The position numbers and the translations under genes were made by a program. Below, in pieces: positions 1 through 5,170 of a stretch of 6,878 nucleotides of DNA. Location of the stretch: the NCBI GenBank assembly GCA_905233965.1, contig CAJOFG010000107.1, positions 1 through 6,878 of the forward strand. Reading direction: 5' to 3'. The notes under the pieces are model-generated. The model was not told where the DNA came from and ran no database searches. It worked only from the letters and a program-made list of their open reading frames with translations. The stretch is from an uncultured Selenomonadaceae bacterium. Its GTDB lineage: Bacteria; Bacillota; Negativicutes; Selenomonadales; Selenomonadaceae. Position 1 is the first letter of the stretch, and every line of letters begins with the position of its first letter.

Positions 1-99
1 GGCAACAACCCGCGAAGGAGATCGAGTAAGACTTAAATTTTTAAGCATCGGTTGTTGATAGCGGAATCCCCCGCCTTTAGGCGTGGGGAGTTTGTCAAC
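1..99 (+). mobile_element. Right end of an IS200/IS605-family element (partial)
   Basis: Seen: a GC-rich hairpin at 68-88 (left arm 68-75, loop TTTA at 76-79, right arm 80-88 with one bulged T at 84), followed by GAGTTTGTCAAC. A CCCCGCC-TTTA-GGCG-type hairpin a few bases before a TCAA end is the usual subterminal structure at the right end of IS200/IS605 elements carrying tnpB. The element probably ends at 98 or 99. Most of it lies left of the window, so I cannot tell whether tnpA is present. Such elements move as single strands and make no target duplication, so none is expected in the flank. I rely on pattern memory and ran no alignment. Confidence 0.65.
2..58 (+). CDS. tnpB: C-terminal tail of a TnpB RNA-guided nuclease (partial, 5' end outside window)
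   Basis: Frame 2 is open from the left edge and ends at TGA 56-58, giving 18 residues that include REGDRVRL and end in LSIGC. TnpB proteins often finish with a variable tail containing a GD-x-VR-type stretch, just before the right-end hairpin, and the position of this frame relative to the hairpin at 68-88 fits. TnpB is the RuvC-like, omega-RNA-guided endonuclease of IS200/IS605 elements. None of its catalytic residues or zinc-finger cysteines lie in the window. Frame 1 closes at 34-36 and frame 3 at 27, so frame 2 is preferred, but on 18 residues this rests mainly on context. Confidence 0.4.
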   Translation, partial: ATTREGDRVRLKFLSIGC

Positions 100-320
100 T
101 TGAATATTATTTTTTCACGTCGAAACACATTGAGGACGTTGATGCCGAGATGCTTTTTTTGCATAACTCTTGGGTGCCGCTTGAGTTTAAAATATTCGGC
201 AGGGAAGAATTTTTGCGTTGCAACTTCACGCTTGCAAATGTTTTGATGGCGGCTTTGGATTTAAAACGAAATTTAAAGGCAAACCCGATTATTTATCAAC
301 GTCCGCAAATTGCAAAATAA
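99..320 (+). pseudogene. 3' fragment of an unknown gene, apparently interrupted by the IS element
   Basis: Frame 3 is open from the IS boundary (upstream in-frame stop TAG 78-80, inside the IS hairpin) to TAA 318-320, about 73 codons. The translation looks like real protein, with segments HNSWVPLEFKIFG, FTLANVLMAALDLKRNL and PIIYQRPQIAK at the C-terminus, and an intrinsic terminator follows 18 bases after the stop. The reading frame begins exactly where the IS ends, which suggests the element entered this gene and separated its 5' part. An internal ATG at 150-152, with GAGGA at 132-136, could still give 56 residues, but the spacing of 13 bases is poor. I do not recognise the family: no signal peptide, membrane segment or catalytic motif is visible. 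It might also be an intact short gene with its start near or inside the IS end. Confidence 0.5.
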
Positions 321-337
321 CCGGATGACAAATTAAA

Positions 338-381
338 AACCTCCGAAACTTTTTTTAAAGAATCGGAGGTTAAATTTTTTT
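338..381. terminator. Bidirectional intrinsic terminator between convergent genes
   Basis: Arms 338-346 (AACCTCCGA) and 363-371 (TCGGAGGTT) pair perfectly over 9 bp. Inside, after an AA/AA mismatch, 349-352 (CTTT) pairs with 357-360 (AAAG) around a TTTT loop. On the plus strand a T run follows at 375-381; on the minus strand the tail reads GTTTTTAATT. It lies 17 bases after the plus-strand fragment and 14 bases after the stop of the minus-strand 104-residue gene, so it can end both transcripts. Confidence 0.85.
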
Positions 382-385
382 CGGC

Positions 386-700
386 TCAATAATGCGGATG
401 CGCTTTGACGTATTCGACGGGACGACTCCAATCGACGTGAACGCCGGTTTCTTCCCACATTTTTGTCAAAACAATTTTCAAACTGTCCGCGCTTTCCGCC
501 GCATCAAATTTTTCGGACGTGAAGTCCAAAAGAGTTTCATGAGGAATTTTAATTTCGTGTACACGCGACAAAAATTCCTCTGCTTTTTTTTTGCCTTCTT
601 CGTCGCCGAGTACGACCTTCACTTTTTTTTCGGTTTCGTCATATTCGACGTAACCGAGATTTTCGCCGTAACTTATCGCCACACTGAAATTTTTTTCCAT
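386..700 (-). CDS. Conserved-looking hypothetical protein, 104 aa, last gene of the hom-thrB cluster
   Basis: I do not recognise this protein. It is soluble and rich in Glu and Lys, with no signal peptide, membrane segment or cysteine. The N-terminal half (FSVAISYGENLGYVEYDETEK, then VKVVLGDEEG) reads as beta strands with short turns; a helix follows around KKKAEEFLSRVHEI. The C-terminal half has an amphipathic segment (ADSLKIVLTKMWEETGVHV) and an aromatic, His-rich end (WSRPVEYVKAHPHY). The ATG at 698-700 has GAGGG at 708-712, seven bases away. It starts 21 bases after thrB's stop on the same strand and is followed by a terminator, so it is very likely the last gene of the hom-thrB transcript. 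Whether it has a role in threonine synthesis cannot be read from the sequence. Confidence 0.85.
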   Translation of the reverse strand: MEKNFSVAISYGENLGYVEYDETEKKVKVVLGDEEGKKKAEEFLSRVHEIKIPHETLLDFTSEKFDAAESADSLKIVLTKMWEETGVHVDWSRPVEYVKAHPHY

Positions 701-721
701 TCCTCAGCCCTCTTTTAAAAA

Positions 722-1675
722 TTATTCGTAAGTTGCTCCCTTTGTGTCCAAATCCAAAATCAACGCTTCGGATTCGACGTTACTTTCTTTAAATGCCCGA
801 ACCATTTCCGACGCGATATTATTTTCCAAATGTTTCGCCGCCGGAGAAAAAGCTATCAAGCAAGGTCCGGCTCCGCTCAACGCAACGCCGGCTGCTCCGG
901 CTTTTTTCGCCGCGTCGAAAACTTCGCGCATACCCGGAACCAATTTTGTCCGGTAAGGTTGATGAAGTGCATCGTCGAATGCGTAAGTCAAAAATTTTTC
1001 CTTGCCTTCGATAAGAGCCGCGATCAACATTGCCGAACGTCCTATGTTGAAAATTGCATCTTTCATCGGAACGGTTTCCGGCAAAACTTGCCTTGCCAAG
1101 TGAGTCGGCAGGGGAAAATCCGGAACGGCGACGATTAACTTCAAGCGAATTTTCGGAAGGAATGAAAAGGTTTGCACCTGTCCCTTGTCGCTCACGCTGA
1201 CGGTAAAGCCGCCGAAAATTGCCGGCGCGACGTTGTCCGGGTGACCTTCAATTTCCGTCGCGAATTTTAAAATTTCATTCTTGCCGAAAGGATTTCCCAC
1301 AATCGCATTTGCTCCGACGAGTCCGGCGACGATTGCCGCCGCACTTGAACCGAGTCCGCGTGACATGGGAACGCGATTATTCGTCACGATTTTTGCGCCC
1401 TTGAATTTTTGCGCGTTGCCGGAACGCTCCAAAATCATTTTCGCGGATCGCCAGACAATATTTTTTTCATCTGCCGGAATTTCTTCGGAGCCGGAGCCGA
1501 CAGATTCGACCGTCAATTTTTTTTCTTCCCAAAGAGTCAATTCAAGTTCGTTGTAAAGAGTTACCGCCAGACCCAGACAGTCGAAACCGGGTCCGCAATT
1601 CGCCGAAGTTCCCGGCACTTTTACGCGAACGGTATTTTCCGGAAAAATTTTTTTGCCGGAGTTTTCACCATCCAT
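722..1675 (-). CDS. thrB: Homoserine kinase ThrB
   Basis: This cytoplasmic GHMP-family kinase phosphorylates homoserine with ATP to O-phosphohomoserine, the step before threonine synthase. The 317 residues match the family's usual length. Visible motifs are the N-terminal VPGTSANCGPGFDCLGLA (20-37), the glycine-rich ATP loop PMSRGLGSSAAA (103-114), the EGHPDNVAP segment (143-151) with its Mg/substrate acidic residues, DALHQPYR (235-242) and the C-terminal GHMP motif LSGAGP (266-271). The ATG at 1673-1675 is preceded by GAGGAG at 1685-1690, nine bases away, which overlaps the last codons of hom; only six bases separate hom's stop from this start. That arrangement suggests coupled expression with hom. 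Nothing essential is missing. thrC is not in the window. Confidence 0.96.
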   Translation of the reverse strand: MDGENSGKKIFPENTVRVKVPGTSANCGPGFDCLGLAVTLYNELELTLWEEKKLTVESVGSGSEEIPADEKNIVWRSAKMILERSGNAQKFKGAKIVTNNRVPMSRGLGSSAAAIVAGLVGANAIVGNPFGKNEILKFATEIEGHPDNVAPAIFGGFTVSVSDKGQVQTFSFLPKIRLKLIVAVPDFPLPTHLARQVLPETVPMKDAIFNIGRSAMLIAALIEGKEKFLTYAFDDALHQPYRTKLVPGMREVFDAAKKAGAAGVALSGAGPCLIAFSPAAKHLENNIASEMVRAFKESNVESEALILDLDTKGATYE

Positions 1676-1681
1676 TTTATT

Positions 1682-2950
1682 TTACTCCTCAACCCGAATG
1701 ATGTTGCAAATTCCTTTGACTTCCGGGAATTTTTCCAAACTCTCTTTTGCCGCAAGAATTTTTTTGTATTTGACTGCGTGAGTTACGACGACAATTTCCG
1801 CGTCATTTCCGGGCAAGTCCTCTTCCGACTGCACGACGGATTTTAAACTTACTCCGGTATCTCCCAAAGTTTTCGCGACGCAACCGAGAACGCCCGGTTT
1901 GTCCTCAACGAGAAGGCGAATGTAATAAGACGAAACGGTTTCATCAATCGGGCAAATATTTTTTTGTTCGTAGCAGGTGCAACTGAATCTGCCTTTGCTG
2001 TGCATTTCCAAACCGCGCGCAATTTCCACAATGTCCGAAATGACAGCGGAGGCAGTCGGCGCACCGGCACCGGGACCGTAGAACATCGCTTCGTCAACCG
2101 GCCAACCTCTTACAAAAATTGCGTTCAAAACTCCGTTGACCGACGCGAGCGGATGAATTTTTTTCAAAAAGACCGGGTGAACGCGAACATCAATTCCCGC
2201 ATCGGTCACGACGTAACCGAGTTTTTGCGCGTAAGAAATATCATTCGGCGTAATTTTCGTTATGCCTTCGACGGAAACATCTTCAAACTTCACGCGGGAG
2301 TTGAAAGCGATTGACGCGAGAATTGCAATTTTTCTTGCCGCGTCCTTGCCTTCAACGTCTGCCGCCGGATTTGCTTCGGCGTAACCTTTCGACTGCGCTT
2401 CTTTCAAAACGGAATCGTAATCCGCGCCGTCCTCAGTCATTTTGGTGAGCATATAATTTGTCGTGCCGTTGACGATACCGAGCACTTCCGAAATTTTATT
2501 CGGAGTCAGTGAACGTTTCAGCGGCATGATAATCGGAATTGCGCCGCCGACAGATGCCTCAAAGAGAAAGTCAATTTGATTTTTTTCCGCCGCATCGAAA
2601 AGCTCCCCGCCGAACTGCGCGACGACGTCTTTATTTGCGGTGACGATATTTTTTCCGTGCGCCATTGCCTTGAGGATAAAATCTTTCGCCGGATTTATGC
2701 CGCCCATCAATTCGACGACGATTTTAATTTCCGGGTCGTCAAGAATTTCATCGTAATCAGTGGTTGCGGGAAGTCCGGCGTCGTGAAGTTTCGGCACTTC
2801 AAAATCACGCACGAGAATATTTTTTATTTGAATTTCGGTTCCGGCTCTCATTGAAATTATATCTTTGTTTTCGCGCAGAACTTTTATCACACTGCCGCCG
2901 ATCGTACCCGCACCGAGCAGAGCAATTTTTACAACGGGTGATTCACTCAT
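1682..2950 (-). CDS. hom: Homoserine dehydrogenase with C-terminal ACT domain
   Basis: It reduces aspartate semialdehyde to homoserine with NAD(P)H, the branch point toward threonine and methionine. The 422 residues match the monofunctional, ACT-bearing form rather than the aspartokinase fusion. Seen: Rossmann loop GAGTIGG (13-19), catalytic-region TANKD (104-108, Lys107), the family signature around GIVNGTTNYML (158-168), and GYAEANPAADVEGKDAARK (189-207), where Glu192, Asp203 and Lys207 align with the homoserine-binding and catalytic residues of the yeast enzyme. From about residue 342 (YYIRLLVEDKPGVLG) an ACT domain runs to the end; in this family it usually mediates inhibition by threonine. 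The ATG at 2948-2950 has GGAGG at 2961-2965, ten bases away. thrB follows after six bases and psd lies 69 bases upstream. Confidence 0.96.
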   Translation of the reverse strand: MSESPVVKIALLGAGTIGGSVIKVLRENKDIISMRAGTEIQIKNILVRDFEVPKLHDAGLPATTDYDEILDDPEIKIVVELMGGINPAKDFILKAMAHGKNIVTANKDVVAQFGGELFDAAEKNQIDFLFEASVGGAIPIIMPLKRSLTPNKISEVLGIVNGTTNYMLTKMTEDGADYDSVLKEAQSKGYAEANPAADVEGKDAARKIAILASIAFNSRVKFEDVSVEGITKITPNDISYAQKLGYVVTDAGIDVRVHPVFLKKIHPLASVNGVLNAIFVRGWPVDEAMFYGPGAGAPTASAVISDIVEIARGLEMHSKGRFSCTCYEQKNICPIDETVSSYYIRLLVEDKPGVLGCVAKTLGDTGVSLKSVVQSEEDLPGNDAEIVVVTHAVKYKKILAAKESLEKFPEVKGICNIIRVEE

Positions 2951-3019
2951 AAAAATACTACCTCCATAAATAAAACTCTGAAAAATAATTTCGTCGATTG
3001 AAAAATAATTCCTGCAAAT
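2951..3019 (-). promoter_or_regulatory. psd-hom spacer: possible weak internal promoter and a 12-base direct repeat
   Basis: This 69-base AT-rich spacer has two copies of TGAAAAATAATT (plus strand, 2979-2990 and 2999-3010), 20 bases apart start to start. On the minus strand, TTGACG (3025-3030, overlapping the end of psd) is 17 bases from TATTTT (3002-3007), a possible weak promoter for hom-thrB. The repeat could be an operator or chance in AT-rich sequence. No threonine leader peptide, T-box or riboswitch is evident; the space is too short for one. Confidence 0.25.
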
Positions 3020-3652
3020 TCATTCGTCAATAATTTTTCCGATGACGGATTCGCCGCCTTTAACTTTGTCGCCCTTCTTGACGAAAATTTCCACGTTGTC
3101 CGGCACGACAATTTCCGTACACGAACCGAAACGAATAAGCCCGTAAAGTTCGCCCTTGTCGAGTTTGTCGTCGAGAGTAACCCAACTGACAATTCGACGC
3201 GCCAAAATTCCGGCAATTTGCGTCACGGTTATCCGCAACTTTTCATTTTCGATACCGAGCAAATGTCTTTCGTTCTCAAAGCCGACGGAATCTTTGTAAG
3301 CCGGGCGAAATCTGCCGCAAACATATTTTTGCAATTTAATTTCTCCGGCGATCGGACTTCTGTTTACGTGAACATCAAAGACCGACAAAAAAATTATAAC
3401 TTTACGGCACGGAGATTTTACAAAATCATCGTAGTCAATTTCGACGACATCTTGAACGGTTCCGTCAGCCGGTGAAACGATTAAATTTTCTCCCTCCGGA
3501 ATTTTTCTGTCCGGGTTTCTGAAAAAATATGCAAAGTAGCAAGCCAAAATCGCCGGCGGAATTGCCGCATACGGATTGACGACCGCGCCGAGAAAAAATG
3601 CGACGAGCAACGCGACGAATATAAAGGGATAACCTTCGCTGATTATTTTCAT
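3020..3652 (-). CDS. psd: Phosphatidylserine decarboxylase proenzyme, short form
   Basis: It converts phosphatidylserine to phosphatidylethanolamine at the membrane, using a pyruvoyl group made by self-cleavage. The 210-residue length matches the short PSD-A-like proenzyme class, not the roughly 300-residue E. coli form. Seen: hydrophobic N-terminal membrane segments (about 9-25 and 28-44), FFRNPDR (43-49), SPADG with Asp63, the DVHVNRSP segment with His95 (93-100), and the cleavage site FGS (175-177), where chain breakage between Gly176 and Ser177 would give a C-terminal alpha subunit of 34 residues. Asp63, His95 and Ser177 form the known processing triad. The ATG at 3650-3652 has GGGAGG at 3665-3670, 12 bases away, a long A/T spacer. 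No phosphatidylserine synthase gene is in the window. hom follows 69 bases downstream on the same strand. Confidence 0.94.
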   Translation of the reverse strand: MKIISEGYPFIFVALLVAFFLGAVVNPYAAIPPAILACYFAYFFRNPDRKIPEGENLIVSPADGTVQDVVEIDYDDFVKSPCRKVIIFLSVFDVHVNRSPIAGEIKLQKYVCGRFRPAYKDSVGFENERHLLGIENEKLRITVTQIAGILARRIVSWVTLDDKLDKGELYGLIRFGSCTEIVVPDNVEIFVKKGDKVKGGESVIGKIIDE

Positions 3653-3691
3653 TGAAAAAATTTTCCTCCCGAAGTTAAATCAACGAAAAGG

Positions 3692-3697
3692 ATTATA
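3692..3697 (-). promoter_or_regulatory. Candidate -10 box for psd
   Basis: The minus strand reads CCGGTATAATCC here, a perfect TATAAT 40 bases upstream of the psd start codon. At the -35 spacing there is only a run of T (3712-3720), so the -35 is weak. The same CCGGTATAATC occurs at the tRNA-Pro promoter, which supports this being a real -10 element. Confidence 0.5.
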
Positions 3698-3711
3698 CCG
3701 GAATGTTTCGG

Positions 3712-3767
3712 AAAAAAAAACCTTCCCGGCGAAAGAGAACGGAAATTTGAAAAAATTTTTTCGCCGG
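3712..3767 (-). terminator. Second intrinsic terminator-like inverted repeat after tRNA-Pro
   Basis: The arms 3726-3734 (CCGGCGAAA) and 3759-3767 (TTTCGCCGG) are a perfect 9-bp inverted repeat with a 24-base loop. On the minus strand the hairpin is followed, after about five bases, by nine T residues (3712-3720). This would act as a backup to the terminator at 3777-3800 and isolate psd from tRNA transcription. The loop contains a 14-base palindrome (3749-3762). The large loop lowers confidence. Confidence 0.45.
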
Positions 3768-3774
3768 AAAATAT

Positions 3775-3800
3775 AAAAGACCCTCACGGCGGAGAGTCTT
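3775..3800 (-). terminator. Intrinsic terminator of tRNA-Pro
   Basis: On the minus strand AAGACTCTC (3792-3800) pairs with GAGGGTCTT (3777-3785) over 9 bp with one T-G wobble and a 6-base loop. It is followed by TTATATTTT. It begins 16 bases after the encoded CCA of tRNA-Pro. Confidence 0.75.
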
Positions 3801-3816
3801 GGAATTTCAAAATAAA

Positions 3817-3893
3817 TGGTCGGGATGACAGGATTTGAACCTGCGACCTCATCGTCCCGAACGATGCGCGCTACCAAACTGTGCTACATCCCG
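3817..3893 (-). tRNA. tRNA-Pro (anticodon CGG)
   Basis: The 77-base cloverleaf starts CGGGATG (3887-3893) and ends with the complementary CATCCCG, discriminator A and encoded CCA (3817-3819). The anticodon arm is CATCG, loop TTCGGGA, CGATG, so the anticodon is CGG, which decodes CCG. The T arm contains GGTTCAAATCC, and the D arm carries GTTTGGTAGCGC. C1-G72 and A73 are typical for proline tRNAs. It has its own promoter just upstream and a terminator downstream, so it is a single-gene transcript. Decoding of other proline codons needs further tRNAs outside this window. Confidence 0.95.
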
Positions 3894-3904
3894 AACAGGT
3901 AGAG

Positions 3905-3933
3905 ATTATACCGGCATTGAAAAAAAAATGCAA
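3905..3933 (-). promoter_or_regulatory. Sigma-70-type promoter of tRNA-Pro
   Basis: The minus strand reads TTGCAT (3928-3933), a 17-base spacer, then TATAAT (3905-3910). The -10 ends 12 bases before the mature tRNA, so the primary transcript has a very short 5' leader. Confidence 0.8.
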
Positions 3934-3997
3934 CACCGAAAAAAAATTTTCCGGCGAATCGAAGAATAAAATTTTCTTCATGCCCTGCGAAGCAATC

Positions 3998-4026
3998 AAA
4001 AAGGGTACGAACGACTTCGCACCCTT
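3998..4026 (-). terminator. Intrinsic terminator of tRNA-Asn
   Basis: On the minus strand AAGGGTGCGAA (4016-4026) pairs with TTCGTACCCTT (4001-4011) over 11 bp with one G-T wobble and a GTCG loop. It is followed by TTTG, so the T tail is CTTTTTG. It begins 14 bases after the tRNA-Asn CCA. Confidence 0.85.
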
Positions 4027-4039
4027 GTTATTTTCAAAA

Positions 4040-4115
4040 TGGCTCCCCGGACTGGACTCGAACCGGTGACTCCCTGATTAACAGTCAGGTGCTCTACCAA
4101 CTGAGCTACCGAGGA
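4040..4115 (-). tRNA. tRNA-Asn (anticodon GTT)
   Basis: The 76-base cloverleaf starts TCCTCGG (4109-4115) and pairs with CCGGGGA at 4044-4050, with one T-G wobble. It has discriminator G at 4043 and encoded CCA at 4040-4042. The anticodon arm is CTGAC TGTTAAT (loop) followed by the complementary CAGG side, so the anticodon is GTT, reading AAC and AAT. The D arm is AGCTCAGTTGGTAGAGCA and the T arm contains GGTTCGAGTCC. It is flanked by its own promoter and terminator. Confidence 0.96.
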
Positions 4116-4133
4116 ATTAAAAATTATGTGGTG

Positions 4134-4163
4134 ATTATAAAATAAAATTCCGCTCTTTGTCAA
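4134..4163 (-). promoter_or_regulatory. Strong sigma-70-type promoter of tRNA-Asn
   Basis: The minus strand has consensus TTGACA (4158-4163), an 18-base spacer and consensus TATAAT (4134-4139). The -10 ends 18 bases before the mature tRNA. This is the best promoter match I found in the window, in keeping with the high expression expected of a tRNA gene. Confidence 0.85.
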
Positions 4164-4204
4164 CCTGTATATTTTTTCAAAGACTGCTTTCCATAAAAAA
4201 ATTT

Positions 4205-5035
4205 TTACGCCCGATAATGGAAACGCAAAATTTTTTTCGCGTCCGACTTTTGACTTTCCGGACTTTTTGCGAAATTCCACATATCCAGGCGGTCAATTAT
4301 TTTTATTGCTTCCTCTCTGACCTTTGACAAAATTTTGTCTTCGCCGGCTCGCGTCGAAAGATATTCAGTCAATTCGTCCGGCTGAATGAAAGATTTTATC
4401 GCGCCTTGAAAAATTTCTGCGGTAATATCCCGCGCTCTTTCCTCTGTCAATCCCAACTTCATCGCACTTTCAATCATGGAATTTATCACATTATAGGCAG
4501 TCAAAGTTTCTGACAGGAGAATATCGCCCATGTCTTCAAGTTCTTTTTCCGAATTGACTTTTATTGTTTTTCCGAACGCTCCGAAAACAAATTCGGCAAA
4601 ATTTTTTGTGTCCGTCGGGTTCACGTCGTTTACAAAGTACGCGATTATTCCCGCGCCGCCGATAATGACCGGGGTGAACATGATCCGGATTATCGGATTC
4701 GACGGAAAATATTTCGTCAATTCGGCAAGATTTATTCCGTAAGTCGAAGAGATTATCAAAGCATCGGGTTGAACAAATTGCTTTGCCTCCGACAAAAATT
4801 GTTGTGCCTCGTGAGGATAAAACGCGGTCAATATCACTTTTGCCCGGCGCAATTCCTCAAAATTGCCGGACACGTTGACGTTGTAATTTTCGCGAAGTTC
4901 ATTCAATCGCGATTCGTCATTGCCGAAAACGTAAAAAATTGCCGGATTCTCCTTTGTATTTTTTGCCAATGTCGAAAGGATCAATTCCGGCAAAAAACCG
5001 TCACCCAACATGGCACGAATAAAATTATCTGACAT
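4205..5035 (-). CDS. Divergent pyrroline-5-carboxylate reductase (ProC)-fold protein, ComER-like, probably not a standard ProC
   Basis: The 276 residues follow the ProC layout: an alpha/beta N-terminal domain (1-160) and a helical dimerization domain (about 165-260), best matched at TAYNVINSMIESAMKLGLTEERARDI (179-204), which resembles the ProC signature region. Key features are absent. The first beta strand and GxGxxG coenzyme loop are missing or replaced by MSDN at the N-terminus. The usual VKP appears as FYP (72-74), MPNTP as MFTP (119-122), GSGPAY as SETLTAY (175-181), and the C-terminal SPGGTT is not recognisable. NAD(P)H-dependent proline synthesis is therefore doubtful. ComER of Bacillus is a known divergent relative, but orthology is a guess. 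The ATG at 5033-5035 has GGGAGG at 5046-5051, ten bases away, and is chosen over an in-frame ATG at 5077, which lacks such a site. The gene diverges from miaB. Confidence 0.8.
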   Translation of the reverse strand: MSDNFIRAMLGDGFLPELILSTLAKNTKENPAIFYVFGNDESRLNELRENYNVNVSGNFEELRRAKVILTAFYPHEAQQFLSEAKQFVQPDALIISSTYGINLAELTKYFPSNPIIRIMFTPVIIGGAGIIAYFVNDVNPTDTKNFAEFVFGAFGKTIKVNSEKELEDMGDILLSETLTAYNVINSMIESAMKLGLTEERARDITAEIFQGAIKSFIQPDELTEYLSTRAGEDKILSKVREEAIKIIDRLDMWNFAKSPESQKSDAKKILRFHYRA

Positions 5036-5128
5036 AAAAATTTTTCCTCCCGAATTTATTTTGCCGAAAAATTTCAACGCACGAATAAAATATCCTTCAA
5101 AAAATTTTTTCTTCGCCCGTTGAAAACA

Positions 5129-5163
5129 AGTTGCTTGAATATAGTTTTAACCGGTGATACAAT
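5129..5163 (+). promoter_or_regulatory. Promoter of miaB, leaving almost no leader
   Basis: TTGAAT (5135-5140), a 17-base spacer and TACAAT (5158-5163), with an extended -10 TG at 5155-5156. Transcription would start near 5170, next to the miaB ATG at 5171. CCGG precedes the -10, as at the psd and tRNA-Pro promoters. The divergent 4205-5035 gene has no clear promoter in the 5036-5128 stretch that I can name. Confidence 0.55.
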
Positions 5164-5170
5164 ACGCGGC

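Larger units (their letters stand above)
1..116 (+). ncRNA. Probable 3' part of a TnpB omega RNA, with guide reading into the flank
   Basis: In IS200/IS605 elements the guide RNA of TnpB covers the 3' end of tnpB and the right end of the element. Its last stem-loop sits just inside the boundary and the guide is the adjacent host sequence. Here the stem-loop is 68-88, the boundary is about 98-99, and the guide would start with CTTGAATATT at 99 or 100. The 5' limit lies outside the window and the 3' limit is assumed at about 16-20 bases of guide. This is inferred from family knowledge; no transcript evidence is visible. Confidence 0.4.

Noticed and set aside
52..246. Plus-strand ORF of 64 residues starting in the IS right end
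   Set aside because: It runs across the IS hairpin and boundary and has no ribosome binding site. Frame 3 beyond the boundary has better coding character, so this is a shadow.
392..2952. Many plus-strand ORFs opposite hom, thrB and the 104-residue gene
   Set aside because: They are antisense shadows of well-supported minus-strand genes, Phe/Arg-rich and without start signals.
2951..3019. Threonine attenuator, T-box or riboswitch before hom
   Set aside because: The spacer is only 69 bases, lacks a Thr/Ile-rich leader peptide and T-box sequence, and shows no terminator/antiterminator pair.
4164..4204. Terminator after the ProC-like gene
   Set aside because: Only a weak AAAG/CTTT stem with AT-rich flanks is present, not a convincing hairpin plus T tail.
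3996..4280. Minus-strand ORF containing SSVAQLVEHLTVNQGV-like sequence
   Set aside because: This is the translated tRNA-Asn gene, a common false ORF. The same applies to the ORF at 3680-3877 over tRNA-Pro.
5120..5170. Longer MiaB start at TTG 5120
   Set aside because: The extra 17 residues do not resemble the MiaB N-terminus, there is no ribosome binding site, and the promoter would lie inside the coding sequence.
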